NCBI GenBank assembly: GCA_029567375.1
Contig: JAKQLB010000155.1
Span: 1 to 53,584 of the forward strand
Length of the DNA stretch: 53,584 bases
Direction: 5' to 3'
Origin: Bacteroidota bacterium
GTDB taxonomy: Bacteria > Bacteroidota > Bacteroidia > Bacteroidales > UBA932
A program made the position numbers and the translations under genes. Below the pieces are notes generated by a model. The model saw only the letters and a program-made list of their open reading frames with translations. It was not told where the DNA came from and searched no databases. Of this stretch, positions 46,339-53,584 are shown piece after piece (positions within the stretch are counted from its first letter, which is position 1; each line of letters begins with the position of its first letter).

Positions 46339-49329
46339 CTATTTCAGTTTATCAAGACGCATTTTTACCTGTTCCTTCACATCATCTGCATCTCCGGTAG
46401 GCTGGTATCCCTCGAGTACGCTTTCATAGGTTGCCCTGGCCTGTTCCACATCTCCCCTATCCGCAAATGAGTCACCCAGTATAATGAATGCTTTTGCAAG
46501 CCAGTAAATCTGGGAAGTTTCGGAGTCGGAAAAATCATACACACGATTCTCAACCGCAAGGAAATCACCCGCTCCGTAAGCATCAGTAATCAGCAGATAA
46601 GTAGCTTCCGCCCCATAATTGTCGTGAGGATTGCGGGAAAGAGAATTGAGAATAGGCTTGGCCTCTTCTCTGTTATCAAGATATAGAAGGCTTTTGGCAG
46701 TAATATATTCCGCCTCACGTCGCATCTCATCGGGAAGTTCGGAAACTCCGATCACTCTTTTTGCGTCTGCAACGGCCTCTTCATACTGCTTATTATTGTA
46801 ATATGAGCGCATACGACCGAAATAGCCGGTATTTTTCATATTTTCAGTGCTTGCAATGTAAATGAGGGATTCGTATGCGGTCACAGCCGTCGGGTAATGC
46901 TCGAGTTCATATGAAATATCTGCATAATTGAGAGTGGCAGCCTCGGCAAAGGGGCCTTCACCCAGTTTTATAACCTTGAAATAAGCATCTGATGCAGCCT
47001 CTTTGCGCCCTTTGGCCTTAAGAGACTCGGCCAGATAATAATATGCCTGTGCCGTTTTGGAACCTGAAGGATAGTTTTTCACAAATGACTGCAGAGATGT
47101 GATGGCTGAGTTATAATTGCCGGAAAGATAGCGGTGCTCGGCCGCATTGAAGAGCATCAGTTCCTTTTCATCGGCACTCTTGATGTCCGACATTCCTAAA
47201 GTCTCGAGGTATGCGAAATACTCTTCAGGCTTATTGATAGTCTGATAGACACTTTCCATACCCGATATGGCATTTGGTACCTCGGGAGATAGCGGCATGC
47301 CTTCGATGATGTTCTTATAATATTCTATAGCTTTAGTGTATTTCCCATTATTGGCGTTGATCATCGCCAGCTCAAGCATCGATTTTGTGAAGAAAATACT
47401 ATCCGCATCATGTCCTATAAGGGTGTGGAAGCAATCTGCCGCATCATCATCAGCCCCGCGCTGCACTAAAGTGCGTCCCAGTTCGAATAGGCACTGAGAA
47501 TAGAGTTCCGCGTTGCGGTTGATTTTAAGCGCCTGTCTTAATATGGATATTTTTCTGGTGTCATTGCCCAGGAGGCCGTAAGATACAGCGCCCTGATATG
47601 CCGGATATAGGTCGCTGGAGGTGGGATATCTGTTGAAGACCCGTTCATAAGTGGCAGCTGCATCGGTATAGTTGTTCTGCATGAAGTAGGAGTCGGCCAG
47701 GCGAATCCTTGCATCCCTTTCAAACTGCTTGCGGCCACTCATTCCGAGGTACTCGGAAAACCATTGCTGCGCACTTGCAAATTTACCCCACATGAAATAA
47801 CTGTACGCAAGGTTGTATACTGCAGTCCGGTATTGCTCCGAATCTAGGAAATGGGGATTTTCCATCAGGCGGAGATTGATGTCGGTAGCTTGACGGTATT
47901 TTCCATTGCGGAAATGAGACTCTGCAAGCCAGTAATTGGCAAGCGCCTCAAGGCGAGGATCATGGCGTCCGTTCTCTATAGAGAGTTCCAGCATCGGAAC
48001 TGCCGATCTGTATCCCCTGTTTTCAATAAGTTGCATCGCCCTGAAGAATGCCGCTTTCTGGAGATTGGCCGAGGATTCATCTGAAAGTTCCCGAATCTTC
48101 GTAAGGGCTGTCACTGCCGAGTTATAATCATTGCTCAGCAAGAAAGCTGCTGCAATGTAATTGTTTATGATATCATCTTTTCCACTCTCAGGATAAAGCT
48201 CCATATAATTTTCGAAACCGGAGATATCGCCGTTTACATCAAAAGAGAGTTTGGCATGATTGAAAAGAGCATCTTCTTTGATGACACTGTCAAAATCGGA
48301 TTCAGAGGCCGCTTTGAAGGCTTCCATCGCAGCAATTTTATTGTGCAGGCGGAGAGAACTGTTGGCGCTGTAATAGTAAGCGCTCTGACCAAGTGCATCT
48401 TCATTTCCGACAACATTGCTGAAGGACTCTATGGCCTGCTTGAATGACTGAAGGGTGTAGGAAAGAAGACCGGAGTAATAATGGTCCTTTCGGGTAAGGT
48501 TGCCTCCGGATGTGGAGAACATATCGAAATACTGGGCAGCAAGTGTCGGCTGTCCCATAGAAAAATAGGCCTCTGAGACTATTCTGGCCAGATTGACCTG
48601 CAAATCGCGATCAAGCGTGCTGAATATGGCAGGACCACGGTCAATTACATAACGGTAATTACCGAGCATAAACTCAGATTCTACTGTATAATAGGAAGCC
48701 AGTACCGAAAACCGGGGATCTTTCTCCGCTTTGCGGAAAAGAGGCAGAGCCGAAGCAAAATCCTTTTCCAGATAGCGCACGTAACCCAGATAATACTGAC
48801 TTGGCACGGAGAAAGGACTGAAATCGCCCTCGATAATGGCAGTAAGTCTCCGTGCAGCCACATCGGTGTCGCCTGCCCTTATATAACAATATGCGCTTTT
48901 GAAATCATATTCAATCTGTTCCTCTGCATAGAGGAAGGGCTTTTTTATGGAATCATAGATGACAAGTGCAGCGGCATACTCCTCTCTGTCGAAAAGACGC
49001 GATGCGAGTGCAAACTTGACCATCTGAAGCTCCGGAGCATTGGGATATCTATCCTCGAAATTCTTGACCAGACCGGCAATGTTGGACCTATCAAGACGGA
49101 TGGCGCACATTGTCTTATAGGCCTCCACCTGAATTGCAAAAATGGAGATATCGCTGTCCGGATCAGGCGTGACAAGGTTTAACATCTGCTCTGCCGAATA
49201 GAAGGCTCCCTTTCTGTAAAGGTCAAGCGCCGACTCAAGACGGCCGACACGATGCTCCTGTGCCATGACTTGCCCTGACAGCATCAGAGCAAAATAAGCA
49301 AGAACCAATATGAGGCTTTTCCTTTTCAT
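46339..49329 (-). CDS. Large tetratricopeptide-repeat periplasmic protein
   Basis: From ATG 49329 the protein has 996 residues. The ATG at 49356 would place nine extra residues before the signal peptide, which runs from MKRKSLILV to VMAQ, so the shorter start is preferred. The mature protein is nearly all TPR units, for example YYLAESLKAKGRKEAASDAY and YNLAYSYFMWGKFASA. TPR scaffolds bind other proteins, here likely at the periplasmic face of the outer membrane with the adjacent barrel. A -7 box lies at 49423-49430. Confidence 0.88.
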   Translation of the reverse strand: MKRKSLILVLAYFALMLSGQVMAQEHRVGRLESALDLYRKGAFYSAEQMLNLVTPDPDSDISIFAIQVEAYKTMCAIRLDRSNIAGLVKNFEDRYPNAPELQMVKFALASRLFDREEYAAALVIYDSIKKPFLYAEEQIEYDFKSAYCYIRAGDTDVAARRLTAIIEGDFSPFSVPSQYYLGYVRYLEKDFASALPLFRKAEKDPRFSVLASYYTVESEFMLGNYRYVIDRGPAIFSTLDRDLQVNLARIVSEAYFSMGQPTLAAQYFDMFSTSGGNLTRKDHYYSGLLSYTLQSFKQAIESFSNVVGNEDALGQSAYYYSANSSLRLHNKIAAMEAFKAASESDFDSVIKEDALFNHAKLSFDVNGDISGFENYMELYPESGKDDIINNYIAAAFLLSNDYNSAVTALTKIRELSDESSANLQKAAFFRAMQLIENRGYRSAVPMLELSIENGRHDPRLEALANYWLAESHFRNGKYRQATDINLRLMENPHFLDSEQYRTAVYNLAYSYFMWGKFASAQQWFSEYLGMSGRKQFERDARIRLADSYFMQNNYTDAAATYERVFNRYPTSSDLYPAYQGAVSYGLLGNDTRKISILRQALKINRNAELYSQCLFELGRTLVQRGADDDAADCFHTLIGHDADSIFFTKSMLELAMINANNGKYTKAIEYYKNIIEGMPLSPEVPNAISGMESVYQTINKPEEYFAYLETLGMSDIKSADEKELMLFNAAEHRYLSGNYNSAITSLQSFVKNYPSGSKTAQAYYYLAESLKAKGRKEAASDAYFKVIKLGEGPFAEAATLNYADISYELEHYPTAVTAYESLIYIASTENMKNTGYFGRMRSYYNNKQYEEAVADAKRVIGVSELPDEMRREAEYITAKSLLYLDNREEAKPILNSLSRNPHDNYGAEATYLLITDAYGAGDFLAVENRVYDFSDSETSQIYWLAKAFIILGDSFADRGDVEQARATYESVLEGYQPTGDADDVKEQVKMRLDKLK

Positions 49330-49422
49330 CAATAAAAAACTCACATAAAAACGCATATATCAGGTGGAGCGTTTAGCTGCAAGGCATTACAACAAACCGA
49401 CTCCTGCCTAAAATAGGAAAAA

Positions 49423-49430
49423 CAAAAATA
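49423..49430 (-). promoter_or_regulatory. -7 box of the TPR gene
   Basis: The minus strand reads TATTTTTG, matching TAnnTTTG, about 94 bases before the ATG at 49329. No -33 box is obvious in the A-rich sequence. Confidence 0.5.
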
Positions 49431-49474
49431 CAAAAAAAATCTCATTTACAGCAGTTCGGTGATAAAGGGCTCAA

Positions 49475-50239
49475 TCAGAATACAAATCCATAACCGAGGC
49501 TGATGTTTAAATTTCTGCCTGCGGTTGATGTTTCGTACAACTTTCTGTCGTGCACAGTTTGATCTCTCTGAACTTCCAGTTCAGCAAAGGATTTTTGTAT
49601 TGGTTGCTGGAAGTTTATATCCAGAAACAGTGCACCGCTGTCGGAAATAAGATACCGGGTTGATAAACCAACATTTAAGAATATGGATGATGCATGCTGT
49701 CTATATGAGACATTATATCTGACACCATCTTCCTTTACACTTTTCGAAGATTCTTTATCGAACAAATATGTCATATATCCAATCCCTACCCCGGGATGTA
49801 TGCTCCATTTATTTTGCTCAAATCGATAGATGATTCCAATATCAAAAGCCGGATATATTTTCGTAACCATTGGGATACTTACATCTACTAACTTTTTGAT
49901 TATATCTATTACAATATCAGCAATACCGGAAGGATTGTACTCCGACTTTTCGGTTGAATAGAGATTAGCATGAAACCTGGCATATCCTCCAAACTTCTCT
50001 GCAAACAGATAGGTGAACCTAAATCCGGCTAAAGGAACAATCTTGGGCTTGGATTCGAATAACTTGGATCCCGGAGGTGAGCCGGGACTGATTAGGTCAA
50101 AATTTGCTCCTGCCATCAGATCGAGTAGGAATTTTGAGTTCTGACTATTTAAGTGAGAATTCCCCGAGTTCAGTTGTTGACCATAGGAAAACAAACTAAA
50201 AAAGAGAAATATAAAGATCACGCAGTAATGTCTAATCAT
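49475..50239 (-). CDS. Small outer-membrane barrel protein downstream of the radical SAM gene
   Basis: The 254-residue protein has a signal peptide ending YGQQ and alternating strands up to the terminal NISLGYGFVF, an outer-membrane barrel ending in phenylalanine. One sampled line (49861-49920) has 17 of 60 G+C, much lower than neighbouring genes. It follows the radical SAM gene by 91 bases, the gap being a period-7 tract. A shared transcript is possible but not shown. No family is recognised. Confidence 0.65.
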   Translation of the reverse strand: MIRHYCVIFIFLFFSLFSYGQQLNSGNSHLNSQNSKFLLDLMAGANFDLISPGSPPGSKLFESKPKIVPLAGFRFTYLFAEKFGGYARFHANLYSTEKSEYNPSGIADIVIDIIKKLVDVSIPMVTKIYPAFDIGIIYRFEQNKWSIHPGVGIGYMTYLFDKESSKSVKEDGVRYNVSYRQHASSIFLNVGLSTRYLISDSGALFLDINFQQPIQKSFAELEVQRDQTVHDRKLYETSTAGRNLNISLGYGFVF

Positions 50240-50272
50240 GAGTATGTGTTATACAGTATTTAGTTGTAGTAT

Positions 50273-50335
50273 GGAACTCAGAACTAGCTACTAGATAACT
50301 TACTCAGAACTCCATACTTTGGACTCGAAACTAAT
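50273..50335 (+). repeat. Period-7 tract touching the radical SAM stop codon
   Basis: ACT recurs at 50276, 50283 and 50290, then after a register shift at 50302, 50309, 50316, 50323 and 50330. The last unit runs into the radical SAM stop codon (complement of CTA at 50331-50333). The 14-mer GGAACTCAGAACTA at 50273-50286 also occurs at the right end of the tract at 41143-41343 (41330-41343). Confidence 0.75.
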
Positions 50336-51404
50336 TCAATTGTCCCATCATTTCCAAATGGCATTGCAACAGTTCGCCGGTTGACTCGTCGCGTAGGTGC
50401 AAACCGTTTCCTTCACAGTATTTATAAGCTTTACAAGTGGCGCATTTCCCTGTTTTGGTCCAGGAACGGTCACGCATTATCTGATATTTGGTATTCCAGA
50501 CTGTCCAGAAGTCATCTTTGTAGATATTCCCCTGAATGTAATCACCACGCAAGCTGGGACATGCGCTAATATCGCCGTTTGCCAACACCGAACCGATGTG
50601 AATGCCGGCCTGACAAAAGAAAGGTGCGTCGCGCACTTGCATTTCATAATCTGCCAAATAGCCCTCACAGCCATATGAAGCGCGAATTATCCCCTCTTTA
50701 CGGGTCTGTTTAATGAAGTCCAGCATCTGCACAAACTCATCTACGGATAGTCTGAGTAGCGGGTTATCTTTTGCTCTTCCTTTAGGGAAAACGGTAAAAA
50801 GCCGCCAGTGAGTAACGCCCAGCGAAATAAGCAACTCCTTGAGCTTATGCAGGTCCAGCAATGATTTTTTATTGACACAAGTAACCACGTCATAAACCAA
50901 ATCGGGAGTGGAGGCTACTCGCCGTATAGCATCTACTGCACGCTTCCAGGAGCCTTTTTTGCCGCGGAACCACTCGTGTGACTCTGCCGTATATCCATCC
51001 AGACTCACGGTGACCGAGCGCAATCCGGCACGAAGTAATCCGTCAAGTCGTTCTTGCGAAAGTCCCCATCCGTTGGTTACAAATCCCCAGGGATATCCCA
51101 TGTCGTACATGGCTCTTCCGCACTCTTCCAAATCTTTTCGCATCAATGGTTCGCCACCGGTAAGCACAATCATGGTCTTATTGGGGTTAACATGCGGACG
51201 AATATCCGAGAGCACTTTCAAAAAGTCCTCTTTTGGCATATCGGGCGTAACTGATTCTCTTGTGCAATCACTTCCGCAATGGATACAGTTGAAATTGCAA
51301 CGCAAAGTGCATTCCCAAAAGAAATAGGTAAGTTCGTGTAGTTTTGCTTGCGTTTTTCTGTGTTCGCGGTATAAATTCAGTATGATTTTTTTCCGTAATT
51401 TCAT
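50331..51404 (-). CDS. Radical SAM/SPASM enzyme of the lipoprotein-associated type
   Basis: The 357-residue protein has the radical SAM cluster cysteines 36, 40 and 43 in CNFNCIHC, plus a C-terminal SPASM-type region with CQAG, ACPS, CATCKAYKYC and CHLE cysteines for additional Fe-S clusters. From memory it matches the family TIGR04133 (rSAM partner of a putative lipoprotein). It lies 66 bases after the lipoprotein gene. SPASM enzymes modify peptides, so the lipoprotein or an unseen peptide is the likely target. Substrate and chemistry are not known. Confidence 0.88.
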   Translation of the reverse strand: MKLRKKIILNLYREHRKTQAKLHELTYFFWECTLRCNFNCIHCGSDCTRESVTPDMPKEDFLKVLSDIRPHVNPNKTMIVLTGGEPLMRKDLEECGRAMYDMGYPWGFVTNGWGLSQERLDGLLRAGLRSVTVSLDGYTAESHEWFRGKKGSWKRAVDAIRRVASTPDLVYDVVTCVNKKSLLDLHKLKELLISLGVTHWRLFTVFPKGRAKDNPLLRLSVDEFVQMLDFIKQTRKEGIIRASYGCEGYLADYEMQVRDAPFFCQAGIHIGSVLANGDISACPSLRGDYIQGNIYKDDFWTVWNTKYQIMRDRSWTKTGKCATCKAYKYCEGNGLHLRDESTGELLQCHLEMMGQLN

Positions 51405-51470
51405 CTTTATATCCGGTATAGGTTACTCATCGTTTACTCCGCACGTAAGGATACCTTCTCTTTCATACAA

Positions 51471-51980
51471 CTACTCTTCTTCTTTCATTCCCTTGTACTC
51501 TGCCGACATAACGCCGTACAGAGCGATAGTCTGATGTTCCAGTTCAAAGTTGGTGTCAGCCCTGAGAAAAACTCCGTCATACCACCTTCCATCACCTTTT
51601 TTAATCTTTTGCATTTGCTTCCAATCTACTTTGATAGAATCGGGAGCATACCATCCGCCATTTTTCTCTTTGTCTAAATCTTCGACAACAATCAGATCTT
51701 CACCTCCGAAATGACGATATTTTAACTCATAATCTCCACGAAAATCGGTCCTTACCGTGTCGTTGCCATAGGGTGAAGAGTAGGCTTTTCTGATGACTGC
51801 GATATTTTTAATAGGCTTTTTCGATTGTTTATCCGTCACTTTCCCTTTGATAATATAATCTGCGGAAGGACACCCGTATTCATACGAAGGTTCGAACCAG
51901 TCGCATCCTGTTATCATTCCTACCATTGAGAAAAAGAGGGTTAATATTTTCCCGTAGGTTTTAATCGCTATCTTTTTCAT
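51471..51980 (-). CDS. Putative lipoprotein paired with the radical SAM enzyme
   Basis: The 169-residue protein has a signal with lipobox MITGC (Cys26), a short linker, the motif EYGCPSADYIIKGKV near 34-48 and a carboxypeptidase-regulatory-like beta domain (GKVTDKQSKKPIKNIAVI) to about residue 85. From memory it corresponds to TIGR04134, lipoproteins that occur with TIGR04133 radical SAM enzymes in Bacteroidetes. The C-terminus is a charged YKGMKEEE. Modification by the neighbour is plausible but unproved. Confidence 0.8.
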   Translation of the reverse strand: MKKIAIKTYGKILTLFFSMVGMITGCDWFEPSYEYGCPSADYIIKGKVTDKQSKKPIKNIAVIRKAYSSPYGNDTVRTDFRGDYELKYRHFGGEDLIVVEDLDKEKNGGWYAPDSIKVDWKQMQKIKKGDGRWYDGVFLRADTNFELEHQTIALYGVMSAEYKGMKEEE

Positions 51981-52266
51981 GACTTTCTGTGCACTGAGAT
52001 TTTTAAATAAAAAACATTTGTCTGATTACTCTATATACGCAGTGACTCACGAAATACTTCCATCATTGATTAAAGACTGTGCGACAATACATCTTAATTA
52101 ATATTATATAGATGCAAAAAAATGCAAAAGCGTTGCAAGTTAAGTGGTATTTTCCGCTATTCTCAACAAAGTTAAGTGAAAACTGTTGATTTGGACCAAA
52201 ATTGTCAACTGAGATTTATTAAATGGGAATAAAAATGTAATTTTGCATCCAAACAGTGTCATAAAG
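51981..52266. promoter_or_regulatory. Divergent spacer before ftsE and the lipoprotein gene
   Basis: This 286-base gap holds a minus-strand promoter with -7 TAACTTTG (52167-52174) and -33 TTTG (52197-52200), 22 bases apart, so the lipoprotein mRNA would have a leader near 180 bases. It also contains a small hairpin (TGCAA with TTGCA, near 52121-52137) in that leader. On the plus strand TAATTTTG at 52238-52245 is the ftsE -7 box. No gene is seen. Confidence 0.55.
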
Positions 52267-52965
52267 ATGGAAGACAACGATATTATCATAGAATTTGAAG
52301 ATGTGGAGATCACAAACGGAGAAATTCCCGTCATAACTTCCCTGAACCTGACTATCCGTGAAGGGGAGTTTATATATCTCACAGGCAAAGTAGGTAGTGG
52401 CAAAACCTCCATCATACGCACCATAACCGCAGAAAATCCCATCACTACAGGAAATGCGCGCGTTGGGGATTTCAACCTCTCCAACCTTAAAAGGAGGAAA
52501 ATACCCTATCTCAGACGTAAAATCGGTGTGGTTTTCCAGGACTTCCAACTCTTGATGGATAGGAGCGTAGAGGACAATCTCCTTTTTGTCCTTAAATCCA
52601 CCGGATGGAAAGATCGCAAGCTTATGGAGGAGAGAATAAATAGTGTGCTTGAGGCGGTGGGAGTGGCCAGCAAGGCCCACAAAATGCCGCATCAGCTCTC
52701 AGGAGGAGAGCAGCAGAGAGTAGCCATAGCCCGCGCTCTACTCAACGAGCCTCGTCTCATACTTGCAGACGAGCCCACGGGTAATCTTGACGGAGAAACC
52801 GCAGCAGGCATAATGCGCCTGCTTTTCGAGATCAACCGCACACGCAAGACTGCCATCCTTATGGTTACACACAATATGAATATAGTGCGGGATTATCCCG
52901 GAAGAATACTTGTATGCGCCGATAATGAATGCAAAGAAATATCAACAGGTTATAGCCTGGTTTGA
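52267..52965 (+). CDS. ftsE: Cell-division ABC transporter ATPase FtsE
   Basis: From ATG 52267 the protein has 232 residues with Walker A GKVGSGKTS, signature LSGGEQQR and Walker B LILADEPTGNLD. FtsE works with FtsX to activate septal murein hydrolases. An earlier in-frame start at 52243 lies inside the -7 box TAATTTTG (52238-52245), so 52267 is preferred. ftsX is not adjacent; nth overlaps its 3' end by 41 bases instead. Confidence 0.9.
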   Translation: MEDNDIIIEFEDVEITNGEIPVITSLNLTIREGEFIYLTGKVGSGKTSIIRTITAENPITTGNARVGDFNLSNLKRRKIPYLRRKIGVVFQDFQLLMDRSVEDNLLFVLKSTGWKDRKLMEERINSVLEAVGVASKAHKMPHQLSGGEQQRVAIARALLNEPRLILADEPTGNLDGETAAGIMRLLFEINRTRKTAILMVTHNMNIVRDYPGRILVCADNECKEISTGYSLV

Positions 52966-53563
52966 GACCAATATGCCGGTAGCCAAAAGCGAGCTGGACT
53001 ACAAGAACCCCTACCAGCTGCTCTGCGCAGTAATACTTTCTGCTCAGGCTACCGACAAGCGGGTCAACATGATCACCCCCGAACTCTTCGAACGATTCCC
53101 CACACCCGAAGACATGGCCGCATCCAATGAAGAGGAGATTTATCAGATTATACGTTCCATAACTTATCCCAATAGTAAAGCACGACACTTGCTGGGAATG
53201 TCTAGAATGCTGGTAAGTGACTTTGGGTCTGTTGTGCCGGATGATATAGATGAACTGCAGAAACTCCCCGGCGTAGGACGTAAAACTGCCAATGTGGTGG
53301 CATCAGTCGTTTACAACAAACCGGTTATTGCCGTGGACACACATGTATTCCGCACCGCACGCCGACTGGGACTCTCATCAGGCAATACTGTGCTTGAGGT
53401 AGAAAAAGATCTGACCGCCGGCTTTCCTGAATATCTTCGTGCAAAAGCGCATCACTGGCTGATACTCCATGGCCGTTATGTCTGCACTGCGAGAAAACAA
53501 AAGTGCGAATCCTGTGGACTCGCACCTTTCTGTGACCATTTCAACCAGAACAATCAATTCTGA
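52925..53563 (+). CDS. nth: Endonuclease III
   Basis: From ATG 52925 the protein has 212 residues with catalytic Lys120 (GVGRKTAN) and Asp138 (VDTHVF), and the [4Fe-4S] ligands Cys187, 194, 197 and 203. These are the same positions as in E. coli Nth. It removes oxidised pyrimidines and cuts abasic sites. A TTG at 52910 would extend it upstream but the ATG fits the family start. It overlaps ftsE by 41 bases; the window ends 21 bases later. Confidence 0.97.
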   Translation: MNAKKYQQVIAWFETNMPVAKSELDYKNPYQLLCAVILSAQATDKRVNMITPELFERFPTPEDMAASNEEEIYQIIRSITYPNSKARHLLGMSRMLVSDFGSVVPDDIDELQKLPGVGRKTANVVASVVYNKPVIAVDTHVFRTARRLGLSSGNTVLEVEKDLTAGFPEYLRAKAHHWLILHGRYVCTARKQKCESCGLAPFCDHFNQNNQF

Positions 53564-53584
53564 TTAAAATCTCTTGGTAATACC

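Noticed and set aside
51889-51898. GGTTCGAACC, like a tRNA T-arm
   Set aside because: It lies inside the lipoprotein coding sequence, with no acceptor or anticodon arms around it.
49475-51980. Foreign island around the radical SAM gene based on low G+C
   Set aside because: Sampled lines of the barrel and lipoprotein are 17 and 21 of 60 G+C, but one in the radical SAM gene is 34 of 60, so composition is mixed and not decisive.

Overview
The window looks like a Bacteroidales chromosome fragment (Bacteroidota, possibly near Dysgonomonadaceae/Porphyromonadaceae; the family is a guess). Evidence: the F-type ATPase order atpD-atpC-(membrane protein)-atpB-atpE-atpF-atpH-atpA-atpG, -7 boxes of the form TAnnTTTG with few Shine-Dalgarno sites, type B L31, divergent tsaD/tamB, a radical SAM/lipoprotein pair of the Bacteroidetes type, and many signal-peptide beta-barrels. 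The first 17 bases match the end of an Illumina TruSeq adapter, so the left edge is a contig end with non-genomic bases.

Layout. 0-8.5 kb (+): Na+/solute symporter, acetyl-CoA hydrolase/transferase-family CoA-transferase, two KAS III-like enzymes with altered catalytic triads, a lipoprotein, an outer-membrane barrel and a lipoprotein alpha/beta hydrolase. Together they resemble an uncharacterised uptake-hydrolysis-CoA activation module. 8.6-10 kb: helical protein of unknown function. 10-17.2 kb (-): complete H+-type ATP synthase operon. 17.4-20.3 kb (+): small accessory genes (ABM-like protein, two-helix membrane protein coupled to an ADP-ribosylglycohydrolase, barrel protein, DUF805), ending at a strong terminator. 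20.3-24.8 kb (-): GlmM, NamZ-like DUF1343 protein, low-molecular-weight phosphatase, GH29 fucosidase.

24.9-37.3 kb (mostly +): L31B, DUF2400 protein, a zeta-toxin-like kinase with a 52-aa overlapping partner, tldD-tldE-nhaC joined by TGATG overlaps, SlyD-type FKBP, tsaD (-), and tamB, which has no normal start codon. 37.3-49.4 kb (mostly -): LD-carboxypeptidase, 7TM-HD phosphodiesterase, esterase (+), alpha-oxoamine synthase, gyrB, a barrel protein and a large TPR protein. 49.5-52 kb (-): putative lipoprotein, radical SAM/SPASM enzyme and a barrel. 52.3-53.6 kb (+): ftsE and nth.

The most unusual non-coding signal is a set of degenerate tracts with a 7-base period. Different tracts use different 7-mer words. 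Most begin exactly at a stop codon: after the first KAS III-like gene, atpC, glmM, the oxoamine synthase and the radical SAM gene. A weaker one lies between atpD and the next divergent gene. I do not know a name for them. No rRNA, tRNA, CRISPR array or insertion sequence was seen, and no gene-free stretch exceeds 300 bases.
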